A stretch of DNA of 5,626 nucleotides from a bacterium (GTDB lineage Bacteria; Verrucomicrobiota; Verrucomicrobiae; Limisphaerales; J093), in assembly GCA_021839785.1 (NCBI GenBank), contig JAKCAB010000345.1, positions 1 to 5,626 of the forward strand. Direction: 5' to 3'. The notes below the pieces were generated by a model. It searched no databases. It was not told where the DNA came from and saw only the letters and a program-made list of their open reading frames with translations. Within the stretch, counting starts at the first letter, position 1; the number at the start of each line of letters is the position of its first letter. Positions 1-4,879 of the stretch are shown here, piece after piece. The position numbers and the translations under genes are program-made.

Positions 1-595
1 TCAACACGTCGGGATCTTCGCGCAACGCGTCCAGCAAGGCCTGCTCGAACGAGGGCGTGTCGCGTCCGACTTCGCGCTGGCGGATGAAGGCCCGGCGCGG
101 ACGAAAGCTGTACTCGATCGGATTTTCGATCGTCACGATGTGGCGGGCTTCGGTGAGATTGATCTCCTGGATGAGCGCCGCGAGCGTGGAGGACTTGCCG
201 CTACCGGTCGGGCCGGAGATCAAGACGAGGCCGTTGGTCGGGGCCACCAGTTTCTTGAGGTCCGGGTGGAGGTTCAGGCGTTCGATGGTGGCCTGGAACG
301 CCGAGAGAAGGCGGATGGCCAACCCGATGCCCCGCGCGGTGTGGAGGAGGTTGATGCGACAGCGCACGCCGGCGACGGTCTTGGAAAAATCGAACGACCG
401 CTGGGTCAAGAAGCCCGGCCAGAGTTCGGGGCCCACCAATTGACTGGCCAGCGCAGTGAGGGCGCCGGCGGGCACGGGATCGCCTTGGATTTGCAGGGCG
501 CCGCGGATTCGAACCGCCGCGGGCAAGCCGGCTTCGAGGTGCAAATCGCTCGCGCCTTGGGCATGAGCGGAGGCGATCAAGTCGTCGAGATTCAT
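1..595 (-). CDS. pilT: PilT-family type IV pilus retraction ATPase, N-terminal part (cut by window edge)
   Basis: Cytoplasmic hexameric ATPase of the PilT/GspE secretion superfamily; members power retraction of type IV pili (twitching motility). The ATG at 595 opens 198 codons that run off the left edge without a stop. Residues 1-100 fit the PilT N-terminal PAS-like domain (start MNLDDLIASAHAQGASDLHL, then VRCRINLLHTARG near 78-89). Walker A is GPTGSGKSST at 128-137. The acidic 'Asp box' reads TIENPIEY at 155-162, where PilT usually has TIEDPIE, so one acid is replaced by Asn. QREVGRDT at 173-180 and ALREDPDVL at 190-198 are classic PilT signatures; the last leads into Walker B, which is outside the window along with the His box. 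No Shine-Dalgarno motif precedes the ATG. It follows the DUF1080 gene by 103 nt, with no functional link apparent. The paralogue PilU or a PilB-like ATPase is possible, but the short N-terminal domain and REVGRDT favour PilT. Confidence 0.92.
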   Translation of the reverse strand, partial: MNLDDLIASAHAQGASDLHLEAGLPAAVRIRGALQIQGDPVPAGALTALASQLVGPELWPGFLTQRSFDFSKTVAGVRCRINLLHTARGIGLAIRLLSAFQATIERLNLHPDLKKLVAPTNGLVLISGPTGSGKSSTLAALIQEINLTEARHIVTIENPIEYSFRPRRAFIRQREVGRDTPSFEQALLDALREDPDVL

Positions 596-698
596 GGTCG
601 GTAAATGCGCCGCAACGCCTGGCTTATCAACACGAGCCACGCCGAAGGGTTGCGGAGCGGACGTGCGCGCGAACTCGTCGTGGCCCCGGAACCGCCGG

Positions 699-1394
699 TC
701 ACAGCGGCCGCACCCAGACGTTGCGGTAGCGGACCGGATTGCCGTGATCCTGCAGGACCAACGGGCCTTTGCCGCTGGCGGACACGTTCCCGAAAACGGC
801 CGCCGTGGTCGAAGCCTTGATCGGGACGTGATCTTGAACCAGCACGCCGTTTTGTATCACCGTGAAACTGCCGGGCAGCATGGTTTTGCCGTCGCCGGCC
901 GGCTTGGGCGCGTGAAAGATGATGTCGTATTTTTGCCATTCGCCCGGCTTGCGACACGCGTTCGCCAGCGGCGCGAAGTTGCCGTAAAAGGCACCCGCCT
1001 GGCCGTCCGGGTAGGTCTTGTTCTGGTAGCTGTCCAAAACCTGAATTTCATAACGCCCCTGCAAATAAACCCCGCTGTTGCCGCGGTCCTGGCCGTCACC
1101 GTTGACCGCGGCCGGCGAGGCCCATTCCACGTGCACCTGGCAGTCGCCAAATTCTTCCTTGCTGAGGATGTTGCCGGTGCCGTTCACCTCGGCATGGCCG
1201 TCGGCGACTTTCCACCTCGCCGGCCCGCCGCGGCCGTCGGTCCAATGCGCAAGGTCGTGGCCATCGAAGAGGACGATGGCGTCCGAAGGCGGACTGCCGT
1301 TCTGGCCGGGGGTGACGATTCGGGGTTCGGGCGGCTCCGCCGCTTGAAGCGCGAGCGCAGCCACCGCGTTGAGGACGAGCCAGCAGATCTTCAT
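699..1394 (-). CDS. Exported DUF1080 / 3-keto-disaccharide hydrolase family protein
   Basis: A 231-residue secreted protein of the DUF1080 family (PF06439, '3-keto-disaccharide hydrolase'), a concanavalin-like beta-sandwich fold linked to breakdown of 3-keto sugars and glycosides and very common in Verrucomicrobiota and Planctomycetota. Residues 1-19 form a short signal peptide (MKICWLVLNAVAALALQAA, cleavage likely before EPPEP). Family landmarks: FDGHDLAHW at 43-51, RGNSGVYLQGRYEIQVLDSY at 104-123, AGAFYGNFAP at 133-142, GEWQKYDIIFHAPK at 151-164, and the C-terminal QDHGNPVRYRNVWVRPL at 215-231. Length and end points match a complete single-domain member. It starts 19 nt after leuD stops, so the two are probably co-transcribed, although no pathway link is evident. 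There is no Shine-Dalgarno sequence before the ATG. The family call is firm; the substrate cannot be read from the sequence. Confidence 0.92.
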   Translation of the reverse strand: MKICWLVLNAVAALALQAAEPPEPRIVTPGQNGSPPSDAIVLFDGHDLAHWTDGRGGPARWKVADGHAEVNGTGNILSKEEFGDCQVHVEWASPAAVNGDGQDRGNSGVYLQGRYEIQVLDSYQNKTYPDGQAGAFYGNFAPLANACRKPGEWQKYDIIFHAPKPAGDGKTMLPGSFTVIQNGVLVQDHVPIKASTTAAVFGNVSASGKGPLVLQDHGNPVRYRNVWVRPL

Positions 1395-1413
1395 AAAACG
1401 AACGCCGGGTCGA

Positions 1414-1974
1414 TCAAGTCGCCGCCGGCGCGGGAATCAAGCCCGACTTGCGCGCGTAATTGAAAATGCCGCCGGCATCGACCACCGGGCGGACTTCGCC
1501 GAGCGGTTTCAGCCGATGCACCTTGCCGGTGGCCGCGAGCGTGACGGTGCCTTGGCCAAGATCCACGGTGACCACGTCGCCCGTCTTGACCGAATCGCAG
1601 AGGCGTTCCGTCAGATCGCACGGATAAAGTTCGCCGGTGGCGAGGCAGTTACGGAAGAAAATGCGCGCGAAGCTCTCCGCCAGCACCACGCGGCAACCGG
1701 CCGAGCCCAGGGCGATCGGCGCGTGCTCGCGCGAGCTGCCGCAGCCGAAGTTGCGGCCGGCTACAATAATCGGGTAAGTCGAATCAAGCTGGCCTTCCTT
1801 GACGAAGCGAATCGGGTACTGCGATTCCGGCAGGCCGCAGAGCGCGTAGGAACCGAGTTTTTCGTACTCCGCCGGGATCGTGGGCACCAGCGTGAGGTAC
1901 TGCGCCGGAATGATCTGGTCAGTGTCGATGTTGTCCCGCACCACGAAAACCGGCCCGCTGAAAACAGATTGCAT
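1414..1974 (-). CDS. leuD: 3-isopropylmalate dehydratase (isomerase) small subunit LeuD
   Basis: Small, swivelling subunit of isopropylmalate isomerase. With LeuC, which carries the [4Fe-4S] cluster, it converts 2-isopropylmalate to 3-isopropylmalate in leucine synthesis in the cytoplasm. The 186-residue product is complete. It has the aconitase-swivel signatures [14 protein letters not shown] at 14-27, the substrate-binding segment [17 protein letters not shown] at 73-89, and [18 protein letters not shown] at 101-118. It is shorter than the ~200-residue E. coli LeuD and resembles the compact LeuD/homoaconitase-small-subunit group, in which the loop after the YL of QYL is thought to help set substrate choice; here it reads YLTLV. 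A homoaconitase small subunit is therefore an alternative, though LeuD is much likelier in this type of bacterium. No leuC is present in the window. The upstream gap of 128 nt holds two hairpins, and the DUF1080 gene follows after 19 nt. No Shine-Dalgarno sequence precedes the ATG. Confidence 0.94.
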   Translation of the reverse strand: MQSVFSGPVFVVRDNIDTDQIIPAQYLTLVPTIPAEYEKLGSYALCGLPESQYPIRFVKEGQLDSTYPIIVAGRNFGCGSSREHAPIALGSAGCRVVLAESFARIFFRNCLATGELYPCDLTERLCDSVKTGDVVTVDLGQGTVTLAATGKVHRLKPLGEVRPVVDAGGIFNYARKSGLIPAPAAT

Positions 1975-2026
1975 GGCCGCAGTCTGGTCCCGCCGGTGGG
2001 GGTTATCAAGTGTGCACTCAACGACT

Positions 2027-2060
2027 CAGCCCGCCGATCCGCGAAGGAACCGGCGGGCTG
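2027..2060 (-). terminator. Perfect 10-bp hairpin downstream of the tlpA-like gene
   Basis: The arms CAGCCCGCCG (2027-2036) and CGGCGGGCTG (2051-2060) are exact reverse complements around a 14-nt loop. The structure begins 43 nt beyond the tlpA-like stop codon and lies before leuD, where a transcript end would be expected. There is no U-run after the stem in either direction, so it is not a textbook intrinsic terminator. It may instead stabilise the mRNA 3' end or act with Rho. Confidence 0.45.
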
Positions 2061-2072
2061 GAAGCGGCGCAG

Positions 2073-2090
2073 GCGCGGTGACCGCCGCGC
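2073..2090 (-). other. Second GC-rich hairpin in the tlpA-leuD gap
   Basis: The arms GCGCGG (2073-2078) and CCGCGC (2085-2090) flank a 6-nt loop. An alternative pairing GCGGT-G-ACCGC sits inside it. It lies 12 nt beyond the tlpA-like stop codon and just ahead of the stronger hairpin, giving two stems in tandem between the genes. Short GC-rich stems are easy to find by chance in sequence of this composition. Confidence 0.3.
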
Positions 2091-2102
2091 GAAGGAGCGC
2101 GA

Positions 2103-3269
2103 TCAAGGCTGTTCGGCGAGGAGTTTCTCCACCTTTTCCTCGAGTTTGCCGCGCGCGTTCTGGTCGCGCAGGATGCCCTTCTTGTCGAGCAACCACATGG
2201 CCGGAATCGCGTTGATGCCGAATTCCTCGCCGTATTTGTTCTGCCAGCCTTTGCCGTCGAAGTATTGCGGCCAGGCCATCTTTTCCTTTTCCACAAACGC
2301 GGTCAGCGCGTCCTTCTTCTGGTCGAAACTGATGCCGACGATCTCGAAGCCTTTCGGGTGCAGTTTCTCGTAGGTCTTTTTGACGTTGGGCAACTCGGCC
2401 ACGCACGGTCCGCACCAGGTGGCCCAGAAGTCGATCAGCACCACCTTGCCTTTGAGTTTCTCGACGTCCACTTCGCGGCCGTCAACCGCGGTGAACTTGA
2501 GGGTGACCGGTTTGCCGACGGCATCCAATTTCTTCAACATGCCTTTGGCCATCTCGCGGACCTGCTCCGGGGCGTTTTCGTTCTCGCTCAACTCCGTGGC
2601 CAGCTTGCGCGCGGCGTCGCCTTCCAGTTCCCCGGCGACGGAGACGAGCATCTGATACGGGATTTCGCTCTTCGGAAATTCCTTGAGCAACGCGCGCGCG
2701 CCCTTCTGGAACTCGGCGTTGAACGTTTCCGGATTCTTCATGGCGTCGCGCTGAATCTGTTGCGCGCGCATCATGACCTTTTCCTCTGTGGGAGTATTCG
2801 GGTCGTTCAGCCGGTCTTTTTCCAGCTTGGCCAGCCGCTCGGTCACGTTGGTGTTCCCCAGGCGCTGCGCGGTCTGAAGGAGGCTCAATTCCATCCGGCG
2901 GGCGTCCGCGGCGTGGGCATCCTGCGGGAACTTGGTGAGGTAATCCTTGGCCTTGTCGGCCACGGAGACGGCGAACTCGCCGACCTTTTTCATGAAGGCG
3001 TCGCGTTCCTCGGAAGTGGGTTCCTTCTCGGCCCATTCCTTGGGTTGAGCCGGGGGTTGCAGCGCCGCCCGGAGATCCTGCCAGGCTTTCTCCGCCTCCG
3101 GGCTGGAAGCCGTCGCGGCCGGGGGAGCCGGCGGCTGCTCGGCCGACCGTGCCGGGCTGGGAACCGCGAGTGCGACTAACAGCAAGGCCGCAGCGAGTTG
3201 CCGGCGGCACCGTTTGGACAAGTGGGGCTCTGCCGTTCCGGCAGTGCGCAGCGATGTTCGTTTATGCAC
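2103..3269 (-). CDS. Exported TlpA-like thiol-disulfide oxidoreductase with helical N-terminal region
   Basis: A TlpA/ResA-type thioredoxin-fold protein that should act outside the cytoplasmic membrane, reducing or exchanging disulfides on exported partners. The GTG at 3269 gives 388 residues. The hydrophobic stretch QLAAALLLVALAVPSPARSA (24-43) is a signal peptide or anchor. Residues about 53-250 are charged, mainly helical and tetratricopeptide-like in feel, without a motif I can name. Residues about 255-388 form the thioredoxin domain: VDGREVDVEKLKGKVVLIDFW, active site WCGPC at 285-289, VGISFDQ at 311-317, and the cis-proline loop NAIPAMWLLD with Pro356. The start is uncertain: a TTG at 3221 (residue 17) would give a 372-residue protein with a more typical SKRCRRQ n-region, while the GTG lies 12 nt after the preceding short ORF. 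Upstream Shine-Dalgarno complementarity is weak (GAGAA). Redox neighbours (an Fe-S carrier and AhpC) suit a thiol role; the client is unknown. Confidence 0.9.
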   Translation of the reverse strand: MHKRTSLRTAGTAEPHLSKRCRRQLAAALLLVALAVPSPARSAEQPPAPPAATASSPEAEKAWQDLRAALQPPAQPKEWAEKEPTSEERDAFMKKVGEFAVSVADKAKDYLTKFPQDAHAADARRMELSLLQTAQRLGNTNVTERLAKLEKDRLNDPNTPTEEKVMMRAQQIQRDAMKNPETFNAEFQKGARALLKEFPKSEIPYQMLVSVAGELEGDAARKLATELSENENAPEQVREMAKGMLKKLDAVGKPVTLKFTAVDGREVDVEKLKGKVVLIDFWATWCGPCVAELPNVKKTYEKLHPKGFEIVGISFDQKKDALTAFVEKEKMAWPQYFDGKGWQNKYGEEFGINAIPAMWLLDKKGILRDQNARGKLEEKVEKLLAEQP

Positions 3270-3281
3270 GGACTACTATTC

Positions 3282-3500
3282 TCAGATGCCCGCACGTTTG
3301 GCGACTAGTTTCTTGACCCGCGAACGACGGCTTGGCGGCCGCGGTCGGACCGGCCGTGCCTTCCGGTCAGAACGCCAACCGCGTTGGTCGTTCCTGAAGC
3401 TGGCGGGTCCACCGCGAAACGGAACTCGGCGCGCCTTGAACGCTTCGAGGTCCAGCCGGGGCCGGCGCCGTTTGCCGAGGCGGGCGAAGTAATCGGTCAT
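3282..3500 (-). pseudogene. Truncated DnaJ/HscB-like co-chaperone remnant
   Basis: A 72-codon ORF from the ATG at 3500 (an in-frame GTG at 3533 would overlap the end of the Fe-S carrier gene). Its first 23 residues, MTDYFARLGKRRRPRLDLEAFKA, resemble the start of DnaJ/HscB-type proteins that, as I recall, sit beside A-type Fe-S carrier genes in Verrucomicrobiota (pattern TDYFxxLGxxRRPxLDxEAxK). An intact member would continue into the second J-domain helix and the HPD tripeptide. Here the sequence switches to an Arg/Pro-rich tail ending RRSRVKKLVAKRAGI and stops. I translated the other two frames of this strand after the break and found no HPD or J-domain continuation, so this looks like a deletion or insertion rather than a simple frameshift. 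The tail also contains a strong hairpin (3367-3397), more like non-coding DNA. It lies 25 nt after the carrier gene and 12 nt before the tlpA-like start. A genuine small basic protein is the alternative. Confidence 0.5.
3367..3397. repeat. 31-nt imperfect hairpin (13 paired bases per arm)
   Basis: On the plus strand TCAG-AACG-CCAAC (3367-3379) pairs with GTTGG-T-CGTT-C-CTGA (3383-3397) across a CGC loop, leaving only two single-base bulges (T3388 and C3393). It lies in the aberrant second half of the DnaJ/HscB-like remnant. Such a compact stem is unusual for coding sequence. It resembles the palindromic units of dispersed intergenic repeats, but its copy number cannot be judged from this window. 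Confidence 0.5.
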
Positions 3501-3525
3501 GCCGGCCGGGCAGGGCCGGGGAGGG

Positions 3526-3912
3526 TCAGGCACTGAAGCTTTGGCCGCACGAACAAGTCGAAGCCGCGTTCGGGTTCTTCACCCTGAAGCCGCCTTCCTG
3601 GAGGGCCTCGACGTAATCCAGTTCGGACCCGGTCAGGTACAGCGCGCTCTTCGGATCCACGACGACCTTGAGGCCGGCGCTTTCGACGAGAATGTCGCGG
3701 CTGGCGGGCGCGTCCTGCAAATCCATCTCGTACTGGAGCCCGGAACAGCCGCCGCCCACCACCGCCACGCGCAACACGCCCGCGGCCCGGCCTTGCTTGG
3801 CCAGCAAGGCGCGCACGCGCGCCGCCGCCGCCGGGGTGACCTTGATCAGGCGCTCGTCGCCGACCCGGAAACCCGGCGTCGCTTGAGTCGTTGTTGGCGA
3901 GGATGCAAGCAT
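3526..3912 (-). CDS. A-type iron-sulfur cluster carrier (IscA/ErpA/SufA family)
   Basis: A 128-residue cytoplasmic HesB/IscA-family protein that receives Fe-S clusters from the assembly scaffold and passes them to apo-enzymes. The core begins at about residue 22 (LIKVTPAAAARVRALL). The three cluster-binding cysteines are all present: Cys56 in VVGGGCSGLQYEMDL, and Cys120 and Cys122 in the C-terminal STCSCGQSF. The middle motif VVVDPKSALYLTGSELDYVE (83-102) is also typical. It carries a ~20-residue Ser/Thr-rich N-terminal extension beyond the usual ~107-115-residue family length; I see no in-frame ATG closer to the core, and the ATG at 3912 lacks a Shine-Dalgarno sequence. The DnaJ/HscB-like remnant follows after 25 nt, a natural partner for Fe-S assembly. 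The subtype (IscA, ErpA or SufA) cannot be settled from sequence alone. Confidence 0.93.
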   Translation of the reverse strand: MLASSPTTTQATPGFRVGDERLIKVTPAAAARVRALLAKQGRAAGVLRVAVVGGGCSGLQYEMDLQDAPASRDILVESAGLKVVVDPKSALYLTGSELDYVEALQEGGFRVKNPNAASTCSCGQSFSA

Positions 3913-3983
3913 AGCGATCTAACCCGGAAATTGTGGCGCGGTCGCCGAGGCGTCAAACGGCTCGCACCGTGGCCGGAGATTTT

Positions 3984-4025
3984 CGCGGAGCGAGGCGGAG
4001 GTTGCGGTCCCCGCCTCGCGGAGCG
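3984..4025 (-). other. Hairpin flanked by 9-bp direct repeats, downstream of ahpC
   Basis: The arms GCGAGGCGG (3990-3998) and CCGCCTCGC (4011-4019) are exact reverse complements with a 12-nt loop. The 9-mer CGCGGAGCG occurs at 3984-3992 and again at 4017-4025, overlapping each arm. The structure starts 12 nt beyond the ahpC stop codon and lies before the Fe-S carrier gene, so it may mark the end of the ahpC transcript. There is no U-run after the stem. The symmetrical arrangement could also be a dispersed intergenic palindrome. Confidence 0.45.
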
Positions 4026-4037
4026 TAGGTCGGCCGC

Positions 4038-4646
4038 TCAGTTTTGCAGGGCCTCAAACACCTTGCCGACCATCTTTTCGCTGGGCTTGAGCGTCTTGGA
4101 GCCTCGTTGCCACTTGGCCGGGCAGGCTTCGTCCGGGTGCTGGGCCAGGTAGGCGTTCGCCTCCATCTTGCGAAGCAATTCGTCGGCGTTCCGGCCCACG
4201 TTGTAGAAGTTCACTTCCGAGGAAACCAGCTTGCCTTCCGGGTTGATGATGAAAGTGCCGCGCAGCGCCAAACCGGTGGCCGCGTCGTACACGCCGAAGA
4301 GACGCGAGATGGCGCCGGAGGGGTCGGCGGCCATCGGGCAGGACAACTGGGCCAGGAGTTTCTCGGAATTGCGCCAGGCCAGATGCGAGAACTTGGTGTC
4401 GGTGGAGACCGAGGCGACTTCCGCGCCCAGGGCCTTGAGCGCTTCGTACTTCTCCGCCAGATCGGCGAGTTCGGTCGGGCAAACGAACGTGAAATCGGCC
4501 GGGTAAAACACCAGGATGGTCCACTTCAACTGTTCTCGTAACCGGGCCAGGGACAGCTTGCCGAACTGACCTTCGGCCGGATTGTAAGTCTCCATCTCGA
4601 AATCGGGGACTGTGTCACCGACGTGTAACGGGGCTTGGTCGCACAT
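4038..4646 (-). CDS. ahpC: Typical 2-Cys peroxiredoxin, AhpC type
   Basis: A cytoplasmic thiol peroxidase that reduces hydrogen peroxide, organic hydroperoxides and peroxynitrite. The ATG at 4646 gives 202 residues. The peroxidatic Cys56 sits in PADFTFVCPTEL with Pro49 and Thr53, and Arg129 in GLALRGTF completes the catalytic set. The resolving Cys175 is in EACPAKW, close to the AhpC consensus. INPEGKLVSSEVNFYNVGRNADELLRK (134-160) and the C-terminal KPSEKMVGKVFEALQN support a complete AhpC/Prx1 member. Two further cysteines (Cys2 and Cys103) are present. The reading frame stays open upstream to 4736, but that segment has no family similarity, and a purine-rich GAAAGAGA precedes the 4646 ATG, so the shorter start is preferred. 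No ahpF lies nearby, so the reductant is probably thioredoxin or another system. It diverges from the helicase gene across 233 nt, and a hairpin follows its stop codon. Confidence 0.95.
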   Translation of the reverse strand: MCDQAPLHVGDTVPDFEMETYNPAEGQFGKLSLARLREQLKWTILVFYPADFTFVCPTELADLAEKYEALKALGAEVASVSTDTKFSHLAWRNSEKLLAQLSCPMAADPSGAISRLFGVYDAATGLALRGTFIINPEGKLVSSEVNFYNVGRNADELLRKMEANAYLAQHPDEACPAKWQRGSKTLKPSEKMVGKVFEALQN

Positions 4647-4735
4647 AGTTTTTCGTCTCTTTCGGATTGATTGCACCGGGCAGACCGGTTCGTCTGGCAA
4701 AACATGCTGCGCCCACCGGTCCGGCCGCGCCTGCA

Positions 4736-4764
4736 ACCAAAGCGGCCGGCGCTGCGGTTGTCAA
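4736..4764 (-). promoter_or_regulatory. Possible sigma70-type promoter for ahpC
   Basis: On the minus strand a perfect TTGACA (4759-4764) is followed after 17 nt by TTTGGT (4736-4741), a weak -10 match at three of six positions. Transcription would start near 4729, leaving a leader of about 80 nt before the ahpC ATG. The -35 is convincing by sequence but the -10 is not. I see no clear OxyR, PerR or Fur operator here. Confidence 0.25.
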
Positions 4765-4800
4765 ATCCGCCGCGTGAGCGCGATTCCGCCCGCGCATGGG

Positions 4801-4839
4801 TGCAGGCCACGGCCGCCGCGGCCTGGCAGCCTTTTGCTT
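4801..4839 (+). promoter_or_regulatory. Hairpin followed by T-rich tract upstream of the helicase gene
   Basis: CAGGCC (4803-4808) pairs exactly with GGCCTG (4820-4825), extended by TG (4801-4802) with CA (4827-4828) across one bulged G. It is followed on the plus strand by CTTTTGCTTTT (4831-4841). This is the only hairpin in the window with a T-rich tract behind it, so it has terminator character in the helicase direction, and it ends about 40 nt before that gene. It could stop antisense or read-through transcription, or act as an attenuator if a promoter lies further upstream. The internal GGCCGCC repeats allow alternative folds. Confidence 0.35.
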
Positions 4840-4867
4840 TTGCGGTTTCGTCCCAGCGTGCCCGCGC

Positions 4868-4873
4868 TAATGT
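4868..4873 (+). promoter_or_regulatory. Candidate -10 element placed for a leaderless helicase mRNA
   Basis: TAATGT fits the extended TANNNT form of a -10 element. Its last base is 7 nt before the G of the GTG start, so transcription would begin at or next to the start codon. No good -35 is present at 16-18 nt spacing. There is no Shine-Dalgarno sequence before the GTG, which fits leaderless initiation. The first three bases, TAA, are also the in-frame stop that limits the ORF. Confidence 0.25.
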
Positions 4874-4879
4874 GCGCGT

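Noticed and set aside
610..655. Inverted repeat CCGCAAC/GTTGCGG in the gap between the DUF1080 gene and pilT
   Set aside because: Only 7 bp with a 32-nt loop and no U-run; likely chance pairing in GC-rich sequence. Nothing else stands out in 596-698.
594..1463. Plus-strand ORF of 289 codons over the DUF1080 gene
   Set aside because: It is antisense to a well-supported DUF1080 gene and has no recognisable motif.
1369..2373. Plus-strand ORF of 334 codons over leuD and the end of the tlpA-like gene
   Set aside because: It lies opposite two clear genes with intact family motifs. The translation has low-complexity composition and no domain signal.
2265..3179. Plus-strand ORF of 304 codons opposite the tlpA-like gene
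   Set aside because: It is the mirror frame of a gene with a WCGPC active site; its Leu/Arg/Gly-rich product is typical of antisense reading of Lys/Glu-rich helices.
3214..3492. Plus-strand ORF over the DnaJ/HscB-like remnant region
   Set aside because: Its translation is Arg/Ser-rich without motifs, and it overlaps the start of the tlpA-like gene; the minus strand carries the recognisable N-terminal signature.
4681..4696. Short inverted repeat CAGAC/GTCTG in the ahpC leader, considered as a regulator operator
   Set aside because: Five base pairs only, and it does not resemble OxyR, PerR or Fur sites.
4647..4736. 30-residue N-terminal extension of AhpC
   Set aside because: The extra residues have no peroxiredoxin similarity, and the ATG at 4646 matches the family start and has a purine-rich upstream stretch.
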